A DNA stretch of 64,000 nucleotides from Gammaproteobacteria bacterium (ex Lamellibrachia satsuma) (GTDB lineage: Bacteria; Pseudomonadota; Gammaproteobacteria; Chromatiales; Chromatiaceae), in assembly GCA_019623805.1 (NCBI GenBank), contig CP053680.1, positions 2,892,001-2,956,000 of the forward strand. The letters are read 5' to 3'. This document shows, piece after piece, positions 1-7,847 of the stretch (position 1 is its first letter; every line of letters starts with the position of its first letter). The translations under genes were made by a program, and so were the position numbers. The notes beneath the pieces were generated by a model that worked only from the letters and a program-made list of their open reading frames with translations, had not been told where the DNA came from and made no database searches.

Positions 1-119
1 TTCGTGAAAAACAGGTCATTTGCCACACTCTTCATTTCTTTTTTGGCAGACTGATTGTTGTCAATGAGCAGCTGTATTCCGGCACTCTAGACTGGTCGCT
101 ATCCACACCATTTATAATA

Positions 120-425
120 GTGATTACGCAGTCAATGAGGCGATCAAACACACTTCTGATAGTTTTTTTCAGCGCTGTTCTGTGCCTGATTTTCACCCTT
201 GTGGATGCGGAACTTCTCCGTCAATCGGCAACTGCGGATCTGCAACATCGTTCAGCCCTGGTGGCGGAGTTGGGATTGACTGACTTGGCCTTGTTCACCG
301 AAGCACGTTATACGCGTCACCCGAGTCAGTCGGATCTGCATTCAGCGTTTCAGGATCATCCGATGGCTTTGGAGCACTTTCCCAGCGGCTCATTGATTTT
401 TCCCCCTCAGAGGTTTGGTCGGTGA
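120..425 (+). CDS. Small membrane-anchored protein of the NosL/FtsX cluster (possibly 5'-partial)
   Basis: About 100 residues. A hydrophobic stretch at residues 12-30 (start MRRSNTLLIVFFSAVLC) looks like a signal anchor. A polar region with many His and Pro follows (EARYTRHPSQSDLHSAFQDHP). No enzymatic motif is recognised. The stop overlaps the GTG start of the FtsX-type permease (GTGA), so it is the first visible gene of a coupled operon. Start choice is uncertain: GTG at 120 or ATG at 135, neither with a clear Shine-Dalgarno. The same frame stays open back to base 3, so this may be the C-terminal part of a longer protein entering from the left. Confidence 0.55.
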   Translation: MITQSMRRSNTLLIVFFSAVLCLIFTLVDAELLRQSATADLQHRSALVAELGLTDLALFTEARYTRHPSQSDLHSAFQDHPMALEHFPSGSLIFPPQRFGR

Positions 426-1555
426 TCGATTTTTTCCGCAAACAGAAGTATCTGATCGACTTTACCCTGGCTTCACTGTTACGGCGTAAAGGTAAAAATT
501 TTGGTCTCCTGTTTGTCTATACGCTCATAGTCTTCATGCTTGCCTCTGTCATGCTGTTTACCCATGCGCTGCGACATGAGGCAGGGATCATTTTACAGCA
601 GTCACCGGAGATCATTCTTCAACGCATGGTGGCCGGTCGGCACGCCTTGATGCCTGCGGACTATCTGGATCGCATTGGCCGGTTGCGTGGCGTGGTGGAG
701 AAGAAAGGGCGTCTTTGGGGGTATTTCTACGATCCCGCGGTAAAGGCCAACTACACCATGATGGTGGATGAAACAAAGGGACTTTCCACCACGGAAACGA
801 TCATTGGAGCGGCTATCGCACGTACTCGGGGGGTCGGTATCGGAGACTGGATCACTTTCCGCTCCCACGATGGTGAGGCCTACTCCTTTCAGGTGACAGA
901 TATACTCGATACGGTGTCGGAACTGGTCAGCGCAGATCTGGTTTTTCTCTCTGAGAAGGCCTATCGGGTCACGTTTGGCGTTCCTGACGGTTACTTTACC
1001 GATCTTGTGCTGTCGGTGCGCAACCCGCGAGAGGTTCAAAAGATCGCGGAGAAGCTCTCGCTGAAACTGCCGGATACGCGTCCCATCCTGCGTGAAGAGG
1101 TGTTGCGTACCTACGACAGCATCTTCTCCTGGCGCCAGGGCATTGTTTTTGTCCTGTTGGCCGGTGCGGTGCTTGCCTTTGTGATCTTTGCCTGGGACAA
1201 GGCGTCTGGTCTCAGCGCGGAAGAGAAGCGGGAGATCGGCATCCTGAAAGCGGTGGGTTGGGAGACCGGAGATGTATTAAGGATGAAGTTCTGGGAGGGG
1301 GCCATTGTCTCGCTTGCCGCTTTTATTATTGGGTATCTGGCTGCCTATGCCCACGTCTTTTACGGGTCGGCCAGTCTGTTTGAACCGGTGCTCAAGGGCT
1401 GGGCCGTGCTCTATCCCGATTTTCAGCTGACGCCATTTATCGATGGCATGCAGGTGGCAACGCTCTTCTTCTTTACGGTCTTTCCCTACACCGTGGCAAC
1501 CATCATCCCAATATGGCAAGCCTCGATCACCGACCCCGATGCGATTATGCGGTAG
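422..1555 (+). CDS. FtsX-like ABC transporter permease
   Basis: 377 residues with the MacB/FtsX architecture: one N-terminal membrane helix (about 27-50), a large extracytoplasmic domain (about 50-235), then three helices (about 238-260, 290-315, 350-372). The cytoplasmic segment EKREIGILKAVGWETGDVL before the second helix is the characteristic FtsX-family coupling region. It starts with GTG overlapping the previous stop and is followed directly by its ATPase gene. Such permeases often drive lipoprotein or periplasmic mechanotransmission rather than solute import. The downstream TlpA- and NosL-like genes suggest a role in periplasmic metal-protein assembly (inference). Confidence 0.88.
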   Translation: MIDFFRKQKYLIDFTLASLLRRKGKNFGLLFVYTLIVFMLASVMLFTHALRHEAGIILQQSPEIILQRMVAGRHALMPADYLDRIGRLRGVVEKKGRLWGYFYDPAVKANYTMMVDETKGLSTTETIIGAAIARTRGVGIGDWITFRSHDGEAYSFQVTDILDTVSELVSADLVFLSEKAYRVTFGVPDGYFTDLVLSVRNPREVQKIAEKLSLKLPDTRPILREEVLRTYDSIFSWRQGIVFVLLAGAVLAFVIFAWDKASGLSAEEKREIGILKAVGWETGDVLRMKFWEGAIVSLAAFIIGYLAAYAHVFYGSASLFEPVLKGWAVLYPDFQLTPFIDGMQVATLFFFTVFPYTVATIIPIWQASITDPDAIMR

Positions 1556-1561
1556 TTGCAG

Positions 1562-2239
1562 ATGCTCATTGAACTGACTGATATCAAGAAGGCCTTTAAC
1601 CAGGGCCGGCCAAATGAGTTTTGGGCTATCCAAGGTGTTTCCCTGAAGATTGAACCCAACAAGGTCACCTGTCTTAAAGGGGCGAGTGGTTCCGGTAAGA
1701 CCACGCTGCTCTCCATGATCGGTTGTCTCTCGCGGCCGACCAGTGGCCGTATTCAGCTTGGGGATCGAACCATCTCCGGTCTGCCGGAACGTTTTCTGAC
1801 TGATATCAGGCGCCATACCTTTGGTTTTATCTTCCAAAAATTCAATCTGATCCAGGGTCTGAGCGTGCTGGAAAACATCATGCTGCCAGCCTATCCGCTT
1901 GCGCCTGACCATAAGGTCTTGGTGGAGTCGGCACACCGTCTGCTGGATCACTTCAACCTGAGCAGCAAGGCCGATAACCCAGTGGAGTGGCTATCTGGTG
2001 GCGAGGCCCAGCGGGTGGCGATCTGCCGTGCCTTGATCAATGACCCGAAGATTTTGATTGCGGATGAACCAACGGCTAATCTCGATACAAAACTCTCTCG
2101 CGAATTCATGGGTCTGATCGATGAGTTGTACAAATCTGGGAAGACCATTTTGATCACCAGTCACGATCCAGTCGTCTTCGATTCACCAGTGGTGAACCGG
2201 GTAGTGGAGATGTGTGATGGTTTGCTTGTGCAGGAGTGA
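1562..2239 (+). CDS. ABC transporter ATP-binding protein (LolD/MacB type)
   Basis: About 225 residues with a complete ATPase: Walker A GASGSGKTT near residue 40, Q-loop in FIFQKFNLIQ, signature LSGGEAQR near 145, Walker B ILIADEPTANLD near 165 and the switch histidine in ITSHDP. The sequence class is that of ATPases paired with FtsX-type permeases. ATG 1562 is taken as start; a TTG at 1556 right after the permease stop is the alternative. It pairs with the preceding permease and runs into the next membrane protein with only three bases between. Confidence 0.92.
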   Translation: MLIELTDIKKAFNQGRPNEFWAIQGVSLKIEPNKVTCLKGASGSGKTTLLSMIGCLSRPTSGRIQLGDRTISGLPERFLTDIRRHTFGFIFQKFNLIQGLSVLENIMLPAYPLAPDHKVLVESAHRLLDHFNLSSKADNPVEWLSGGEAQRVAICRALINDPKILIADEPTANLDTKLSREFMGLIDELYKSGKTILITSHDPVVFDSPVVNRVVEMCDGLLVQE

Positions 2240-2242
2240 ATC

Positions 2243-3250
2243 ATGCTGCTGAATCCGGCTATCATGGCGCTTGTCCTGGTCTCTGCTGTGGTCAGTCTGA
2301 TGTTGCTGCTGGCTGCGGGTTTCGGCTTGCAGGTTGTTCGGCATTGGGATATCAGCAGTGGTAGTGAGCGCCAACTGAATCTGGAGCGGCGCACCTATCT
2401 GATCTCGACTCTGCTTACCTGGGCATTTGCCTCGGAACTGGTCTCCCTGCTGCTGTTCATCTACAACGCCGAATCTATGTCCGGTCAGTTTGTGGGCGCC
2501 ATGTGCGCAACTGGTGTGCTCAATGTGAATGAGTGGGGGTGGCCCACCCTGTTTTTGAAGATGACGATCTTCTTCAGCGGTGCGGCCTGGTTGGCACTCA
2601 ACTACCTGGATAACCAGGGTTATGACTATCCACTGGTAAAACTGAAGTACGCTCTGCTGCTGTTGATCGTGCCGATGGTGTTGGCAGAGTTTTACGTACA
2701 ACTCCGTCACTTTCTGGAGATGGATCCGGATGTCATTACCTCCTGCTGCGGGGCGCTTTTCTCTGCAGATGCGGAAGGCGTGGCAGCAGAGGTCTCCAGT
2801 CTGCAACCGAGAAGCGCTATGTTCGCCCTCTACGGTACGGGTGTTGCAGCCCTGGCAAGTGGGGTCTGGTATGGACTGAAACGTAGCGGCGGATCTCTGT
2901 TTGCGATACTGAGCGGTGCGGCTTTTGTTATGGCTTTGGTGGCCATCGTCTCGTTCGTATCACTCTATATCTATGAACATCCTCATCATCATTGTCCGTT
3001 CTGTATTCTAAAATCGGGGCACGACTATGCAGGTTACTTTCTCTATATTCCGCTATTTTTTGCCACAGCTCTGGCTTTTGGGGCTGGGATGATTGCACCC
3101 TGGAAACGGGTTCCGAGCCTCACAGAAGCGGTAGAACGGGATGCGCCTCGACTGACCTGGATGGCCATTGGTCTTTTCGGGTTGTTTTATCTGATTGCCA
3201 CTTGGGCTGTGTTGAGTTCCAACCTGGTGATGTCGGAGGTTTGGTGGTGA
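2243..3250 (+). CDS. Polytopic membrane protein, function unknown
   Basis: 335 residues with about eight predicted membrane helices. A cysteine pair SCCGALF (about residue 170) and a segment EHPHHHCPFCILK near residue 250 could bind metal or act in thiol chemistry. ATG 2243 has a CAGGAG ribosome site seven bases upstream. The stop overlaps the start of the TlpA-like gene. I do not recognise a named family. Its place between an FtsX-type ABC pair and a TlpA-like thioredoxin suggests a membrane component of a redox or metal-insertion pathway (inference). Confidence 0.75.
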   Translation: MLLNPAIMALVLVSAVVSLMLLLAAGFGLQVVRHWDISSGSERQLNLERRTYLISTLLTWAFASELVSLLLFIYNAESMSGQFVGAMCATGVLNVNEWGWPTLFLKMTIFFSGAAWLALNYLDNQGYDYPLVKLKYALLLLIVPMVLAEFYVQLRHFLEMDPDVITSCCGALFSADAEGVAAEVSSLQPRSAMFALYGTGVAALASGVWYGLKRSGGSLFAILSGAAFVMALVAIVSFVSLYIYEHPHHHCPFCILKSGHDYAGYFLYIPLFFATALAFGAGMIAPWKRVPSLTEAVERDAPRLTWMAIGLFGLFYLIATWAVLSSNLVMSEVWW

Positions 3251-3762
3251 ATTTTATCCAGAACCCACAGTCAATGCGTCACTTCACGATAGCTGTTTTG
3301 GTATTGGTGGTGTTGATGGGCTGTAGTGATGAATCGCCAAAGCTGATCAAAGGTCAGTCGATGCCTGGTTTTATCCTGGATCGGTTGGAAAGTGGCTCGT
3401 TGGACTTTCCGAATGCTTTGCGGGGCAAGGTGGTAGCCATCCGTTTCTGGGCCGACTGGTGTCCTTTCTGTGAATCAGAGATGAAAAATATCGAACCGGT
3501 CTATCAACAAAATCAAGAGCGGGGACTGGCCATTTTGGCAATCAATGTGCGGCAGGACCGGAAAACTGCCGCTGCTTTTATCCGCAAGTTGAATATCTCC
3601 TACGATGTACTGTTGGATCGGGACGGAGAGGTGGCGCGCCGTTATGGGGTGATTGCACTTCCAACCACTTTCATTGTCGACCGCCAGGGTAATCTGCATA
3701 CCCGGATACTGGGTGAATCCACGCCGGAAGTCTTCCACAAGATTGTCGAGGAACTGCTGTGA
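3247..3762 (+). CDS. TlpA/ResA-like thioredoxin-fold lipoprotein
   Basis: 171 residues from GTG 3247, which has GGAGG at 3235-3239 and overlaps the previous stop. The N-terminus is a lipoprotein signal with lipobox LMGC (Cys26), so the protein is probably anchored in the periplasm. The thioredoxin fold shows the active site WCPFC (residues 71-75) and a cis-proline in IALPTTF (Pro139). TlpA-like proteins keep cysteines of apo-cytochromes or copper-site proteins reduced. With the two NosL-like genes downstream, delivery of reductant to a copper protein is likely (inference). The stop overlaps the next GTG start. Confidence 0.9.
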   Translation: MNFIQNPQSMRHFTIAVLVLVVLMGCSDESPKLIKGQSMPGFILDRLESGSLDFPNALRGKVVAIRFWADWCPFCESEMKNIEPVYQQNQERGLAILAINVRQDRKTAAAFIRKLNISYDVLLDRDGEVARRYGVIALPTTFIVDRQGNLHTRILGESTPEVFHKIVEELL

Positions 3763-4433
3763 ACGGCGAGTTCACCCTTGCGCTTGCTTTTGCCACGGGT
3801 ATCTTCGGAGCCTTTCACTGTGTCGGCATGTGCGGCGGCATCAATGGTGGATTTTTCATCCGCTATGGCAACTTTCCCAACCTGCTTCCCGTATTGGCAT
3901 TTCATGGAGCACGTATCGGGGTCTATACCCTTCTTGGTGTCAGCGGTGCTCTGCTTGGGCAGGTGGTGGTGCAGGCAGGTATCGTCGGCAAAGCGCAGGG
4001 AGTCCTGATGATTCTTGCCGGTGTATTGGTTGTCATCCTTGGTTTGAATCTGCTGGACCTGATTGGAAAGAAGAGAATACAACAATCCCGGAAAGTGTGG
4101 TTTTCAGGAGATGATTTTATAAATCAAAAACAGAGTCTTCCATTAGTTGTCGGTCTGTTCAATGGTTTTGTTCCCTGCAGTCTGGTTTTTTCAGTAGCGA
4201 TCAAGGCTGCGGCCAGTGCAGATCCACTAAATGCCGGACTGCTGATGTTGGCTTTCGGGGCGGGAACACTGCCCGCCATGGCAGCAGTCAGTCTTCTGGG
4301 TTCATTTATTGGTCTAAAAGCGCGGGGTAGTTTGGCAAAACTGGCTGGCGTCAGTGTGATTTTACTCGGGCTATGGACAGTCTATGAGGGGGTGACCTTC
4401 TACAACATCATGCGTGGACTGGCCAACTGGTAG
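3759..4433 (+). CDS. SafE/UreH-like sulfite exporter-family membrane protein
   Basis: 224 residues, about six membrane helices. It opens with FGAFHCVGMCGGINGGF (residues 17-32), the hallmark of the TauE/SafE-related family often linked to cytochrome oxidase or heavy-metal genes. His20, Cys21 and Cys25 in the first helix are the probable metal or thiol residues. A second NGFVPCSLVF motif in the second half indicates the internal repeat typical of this family. GTG 3759 overlaps the TlpA stop, implying coupled translation. In this context copper or thiol transport across the inner membrane is more likely than sulfite export (inference). Confidence 0.85.
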   Translation: MNGEFTLALAFATGIFGAFHCVGMCGGINGGFFIRYGNFPNLLPVLAFHGARIGVYTLLGVSGALLGQVVVQAGIVGKAQGVLMILAGVLVVILGLNLLDLIGKKRIQQSRKVWFSGDDFINQKQSLPLVVGLFNGFVPCSLVFSVAIKAAASADPLNAGLLMLAFGAGTLPAMAAVSLLGSFIGLKARGSLAKLAGVSVILLGLWTVYEGVTFYNIMRGLANW

Positions 4434-4602
4434 CGTCTGTTTACTGCGTCATATCACGCAGGCAAGGTATTTTGCAGACAGAGCGAGCAGTGGGTGTTCG
4501 TTTAAGTTATTGATGATTCGTTAGATCTATAAAGCGGTGTAGATCTTGCATTGTACTTAAACCGCAAACTTTGTTTACTGGAAAAGTAAGGAGCAGTAGA
4601 TC

Positions 4603-5280
4603 ATGAGCGAAGAGAAAAAGATCGATCGTAGAAATATGATGAAGATGTTGGCTGCCGTCGGTCTCGGTGGTTTGGCCGCTACGGCAACAGCGGGACAGGG
4701 CATTGGTGTCATGGTTCCCGGCAAGGGTTGGGTCAAGGCTACCGGTGAGAAATGTTTTGGTGACGGTACGCCACTGCAGTTTATCCCCAAGACGGCACCG
4801 GATGATAATCCATTGGAAAACGAGCTGCAGAAATATCCCAAGTGCCCCTACTGCGGCATGGACCGCACCAAGTTTCATCACAGTCGTCATCTTGTGCAGT
4901 ATGATGATGGCCTGGTGGACGGCACCTGCTCCATTCACTGCCTGGCTATCAGTCTGTCGCTGAACATTGATCGTGGGCCCAAGGCAATCTATGGAGCCGA
5001 TTTAGGTTCCGATGCCAAGATCAAGCCGCTGGTGGAAGTGGACAAGGCGAGCTACCTGATCGGCGCCAAACTTAAAGGAGTCATGACCAAGAAGAGCAAA
5101 AAGGCCTTCGCCTCCGTCGACGCCGCCAAGGCAGCGCAAAAGAAACATGGTGGTGAGTTGGGTACTTTTGATGATGCTCTGCGGGAGTCGTATCTCAGCA
5201 TGGCTGCGGATACAGTCATGGTTCGCATGCGTCGTGCAGAGCGCCGTAAACATATGATGAAAATGAAGAAAAATGGCTGA
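4603..5280 (+). CDS. NosL-family protein with Tat-like leader
   Basis: 225 residues. The N-terminus DRRNMMKMLAAVGLGGLAA resembles a twin-arginine leader, which would place the mature protein in the periplasm. The NosL motif CPYCGM is at residues 81-86 (Cys81, Cys84, Met86) and resembles the Cu(I) site of NosL. A second Cys pair (CSIHC, 109/113) is additional. The C-terminal 45 residues are Lys/Arg/Met-rich (MKMKKNG end). NosL is a copper chaperone for nitrous oxide reductase; the target here is not visible. 170 bases separate it from the SafE-like gene, so it may have its own promoter. Confidence 0.85.
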   Translation: MSEEKKIDRRNMMKMLAAVGLGGLAATATAGQGIGVMVPGKGWVKATGEKCFGDGTPLQFIPKTAPDDNPLENELQKYPKCPYCGMDRTKFHHSRHLVQYDDGLVDGTCSIHCLAISLSLNIDRGPKAIYGADLGSDAKIKPLVEVDKASYLIGAKLKGVMTKKSKKAFASVDAAKAAQKKHGGELGTFDDALRESYLSMAADTVMVRMRRAERRKHMMKMKKNG

Positions 5281-5385
5281 TTGTCGTAGGTCGTGGAAGA
5301 AGTATTGGGAGATATTTCCTGCGAGATAAAATACCGATCTCACAGTCCTTGTGAAATTTATATCTCCTCATAGTTTTCTGAAAAT

Positions 5386-5418
5386 ATTGAAGGAGCGGCG
5401 TGGCGCTGCTCCTTCAAT
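5386..5418 (+). other. Strong stem-loop between the two NosL genes
   Basis: ATTGAAGGAGC (5386-5396) pairs perfectly with GCTCCTTCAAT (5408-5418), and the inner bases add weaker pairing. No T-run follows, so it is not a standard intrinsic terminator. It ends 28 bases before the second NosL start and may act as an mRNA-stability or processing element. Confidence 0.6.
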
Positions 5419-5446
5419 CGAATGATATGCCTGAGATGGAAATGTT

Positions 5447-5947
5447 ATGAACATTGATAACAGAGCCTTTCCAATAATTATTCTGGTTGTGATGTTGCTG
5501 GCACAACCTGCTATTTCAGGACCAGTCGACCTGCCAAAACCTGGCCTGACAGATATCTGCCCAGTATGCGGCATGTTTGTCGCAAAGTATCCTGAATGGG
5601 TGGCAACAGTACGCTACAAGGATGGCCATGCGCATCATTTCGACGGTGCAAAAGATCTCTTCAAATATCTGCTGGATTTACCGAAGTGGGCGCCGGGGCA
5701 CCAAGCTGAAAACATCGATTCAATTGGCGTCACGGAGTATTACGGTTTGGCGCTCATCGATGCGCATGAGGCTTTCTACGTAATCGGTTCAGATGTGTTG
5801 GGGCCAATGGGGCACGAGTTGATTCCTCTGGAAACAAAAGAAGATGCGGAGGAGTTTCTGAAGGATCATAAGGGTGTAAGCATTATTCGTTTCGGGCAGG
5901 TTACCGAGGAGATGTTGATAAAACTGGATAATGGAATTTTTGAATAA
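5447..5947 (+). CDS. NosL family copper chaperone-like protein
   Basis: 166 residues: signal peptide (about 1-25, ending AISG), then the NosL domain with CPVCGM (Cys38, Cys41, Met43). It keeps the usual NosL companions: a YKDGHAHHFDGAKDLFKY segment, and a C-terminal part in which the chain returns to EFLKDHKG. No lipobox Cys is present, so it is probably soluble in the periplasm. It is the second NosL paralogue of the cluster and is closer to canonical NosL than the 4603-5280 product. Role: Cu(I) binding or delivery to a periplasmic enzyme (family knowledge). Confidence 0.88.
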   Translation: MNIDNRAFPIIILVVMLLAQPAISGPVDLPKPGLTDICPVCGMFVAKYPEWVATVRYKDGHAHHFDGAKDLFKYLLDLPKWAPGHQAENIDSIGVTEYYGLALIDAHEAFYVIGSDVLGPMGHELIPLETKEDAEEFLKDHKGVSIIRFGQVTEEMLIKLDNGIFE

Positions 5948-6070
5948 TTTGACGACCTGTTTGTGGTTTGAGGTCTCCCTCTGCGGTCGGGATGACAGTG
6001 AGACGGCTAATCAGAGGTTTCCCAATTAAAATATCAGATTCCGCTGGCTTCTGCGTTATGCTGGAGGTGT

Positions 6071-7054
6071 ATGGAAAATAATCTGAACATCACAAATGGC
6101 GATAGTGCGATACCCGCAATGAAAGAAGCCGGGGTTCAAGGTGACTTTCTTCCCTGGCGTGACGTTCTGCACGATGGTCCAGTACCTGCTGACTTGCCAC
6201 TGGAAAAGCTTTCCAGGTCACGCGCGCAGTTTATTATCGATCAGGGCTGGGGCGATCCTAAAGCCATTAATGAGAGTTTCGTCCAAAGGGATGAAACACT
6301 TTGCCGATATCGAAACTACTCAAAGGTCATATTGTGGTTTGAACATGATCTATATGATCAATTACAGATTTTGCAGATCCTGGACTGGTTTTCGGACAAT
6401 CCTCCTGAAGAGACAAAGCTGACGATTATCTGTACAGAACAATATCTGGGGATGGCAACCCCGGATCAGATGAAAGGATTATTAAGATTTGAAGAGATCA
6501 TTACTGAAGAGCACTTGTCTTTGGCAAAAAAGGCGTGGGCTGCATTTAGGTCACCACTCCCGATAAGGTGGCAACGCCTTCTGGAAGAGGATACATCGAT
6601 ATTGCCTTTTCTCAGAGGTGCAATTCTGAGACTGCTTCAAGAGTATCCGGATTGTAAGAGTGGGTTATCCCGCACCGCTTCTATAGCCTTGGATATTATC
6701 TCGAAAGGCGAAAAAAAACCTGGGAAAGTATTTGGATGTTACCAGGAGACTGAAGAACGAAGGTTTATGGGTGATTCAAGCTTTTGGGACATCCTGAATA
6801 AATTGTTGGAATCCAACCCTCCTTTGCTGGAATTATCGACAGGAACACAACTGAGTTCACCGCCCGGACCAGAGCCGGTGCTTTCTATAACGGCAGCAGG
6901 AAATGCGGTATTAGCCGGAGAGCGAAGCTGGCTGGATATAACTGAATTGGATCGATGGGTCGGTGGAGTCTATTTAACGCCAACAAATATATGGTGCTGG
7001 AATGCTGAATCGCATAGGTTAAGCTGTACCTCAGACAGCAATGGTCATGTCTGA
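6071..7054 (+). CDS. DUF1835 domain-containing protein
   Basis: 327 residues. The N-terminal part (residues 5-120: ITNGDSAIPAMKEAG, LPWRDVLHDGPVP, LWFEHDLYDQLQILQIL) matches the DUF1835 pattern. The family function is unknown. The C-terminal part includes a predicted winged-helix-like stretch ending VYLTPTNIWCWN. ATG 6071 is preceded by GGAGGTGT. It stands alone: 120 bases follow the NosL gene and 500 bases of noncoding DNA come after. It does not look part of the metal cluster. Confidence 0.85.
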   Translation: MENNLNITNGDSAIPAMKEAGVQGDFLPWRDVLHDGPVPADLPLEKLSRSRAQFIIDQGWGDPKAINESFVQRDETLCRYRNYSKVILWFEHDLYDQLQILQILDWFSDNPPEETKLTIICTEQYLGMATPDQMKGLLRFEEIITEEHLSLAKKAWAAFRSPLPIRWQRLLEEDTSILPFLRGAILRLLQEYPDCKSGLSRTASIALDIISKGEKKPGKVFGCYQETEERRFMGDSSFWDILNKLLESNPPLLELSTGTQLSSPPGPEPVLSITAAGNAVLAGERSWLDITELDRWVGGVYLTPTNIWCWNAESHRLSCTSDSNGHV

Positions 7055-7557
7055 ACCTTTAAAAAGCCTCTACAGTACTGAACTTATTGCTTAGTTTCAG
7101 GATGGAAGGCCAATAAAGATTCGCTCAATAAACCGTTCTGAAGTTTTGCTCCAGAAAAAAATAACGAACTTCACAAAAAACGAAATTAGTGTTTGTCCAG
7201 AAAGCCCTGTCTAAGCACAAAGAACACGAAGGTAAGGGATTGATTATCAGTAAATTTTCTCGTGACATTCGCATCTCTGCGATCTTTGTCTTTCACTGGG
7301 TGTTATTTAGAAGATCGCAAATTAAGAATTGTCAATGCCTATATTTTACGATTGTAGACAATAGGAACCATCGGGAAAGGGCAGCAAAAGCCATAATTCC
7401 AGCTTGAGCCGTATTGCTGCCCGCTCCTCGATACTCCTTAAAGACAGACAGTGCAGGTATGAAAATTGGCCCCATGCCCTTACCATTCGTATGGGGTCAT
7501 TTTTCAACCATTACATATAGCTAATCGAACTACCAGATTGAGCAGTGAGGTATGACG
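7055..7557. other. Noncoding stretch, AT-rich
   Basis: No convincing gene. Around 7201-7230 the words CACAAAGAACACGAAGG, with TCTTTGTCTTTCACTGGGTG around 7284-7303, resemble decayed dispersed repeats of the CACAGAGGACACGAAG type. A stem-loop at 7468-7498 is listed separately. Confidence 0.4.
7468..7504 (+). terminator. Possible intrinsic terminator
   Basis: GGCCCCAT (7468-7475) pairs with ATGGGGTC (7491-7498) with one G-T pair and a 15-base loop, followed by ATTTTT. The large loop makes it weaker than a classical terminator. Confidence 0.4.
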
Positions 7558-7650
7558 ATGAGTACGAAAACTCAAACCCATTTAGATACAGTTGTTTTGA
7601 TCGCCGCCGTGATTTGGGCCTTGACCGCTTTGGTTGTTCTGATCATATAA
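7558..7650 (+). CDS. 30-residue single-pass membrane peptide
   Basis: Small ORF: ATG 7558 with GTGAGG seven bases upstream (another ATG at 7552 is too close to it). The product starts MSTKTQTHLDTVVLIAAV and continues with a hydrophobic helix to the C-terminus (WALTALVVLII). It lies in an otherwise noncoding stretch after a possible terminator. The ribosome site and clean amphipathic-to-hydrophobic layout support translation, but no family is recognised. Confidence 0.45.
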   Translation: MSTKTQTHLDTVVLIAAVIWALTALVVLII

Positions 7651-7847
7651 GCTAACTGTTCAAACCCATTTCAGATGATAGGGATCCAGTGTGAAAAGAT
7701 ATGGGCACGCTGGAGAGCAATCTTTGCCGATCGTTTTCCACATATGGATATCACCCTGCCATACGAATAGCGTTGGTTATTAAGTTGTGGATTTCGCTAT
7801 ACTGAACCGAGTTTACGGTCGGAAATCAGTCCCTAAGAATTCACAAA

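Noticed and set aside
2992..3246. In-frame N-terminal extension of the TlpA-like gene
   Set aside because: It overlaps the upstream membrane protein in another frame and has no signal or homology. GTG 3247 has GGAGG at good spacing and gives a proper lipoprotein leader.
7189..7407. 72-codon plus-strand frame
   Set aside because: No ribosome site and low-complexity, repeat-like DNA (CACAAAGAACACGAAGG words).
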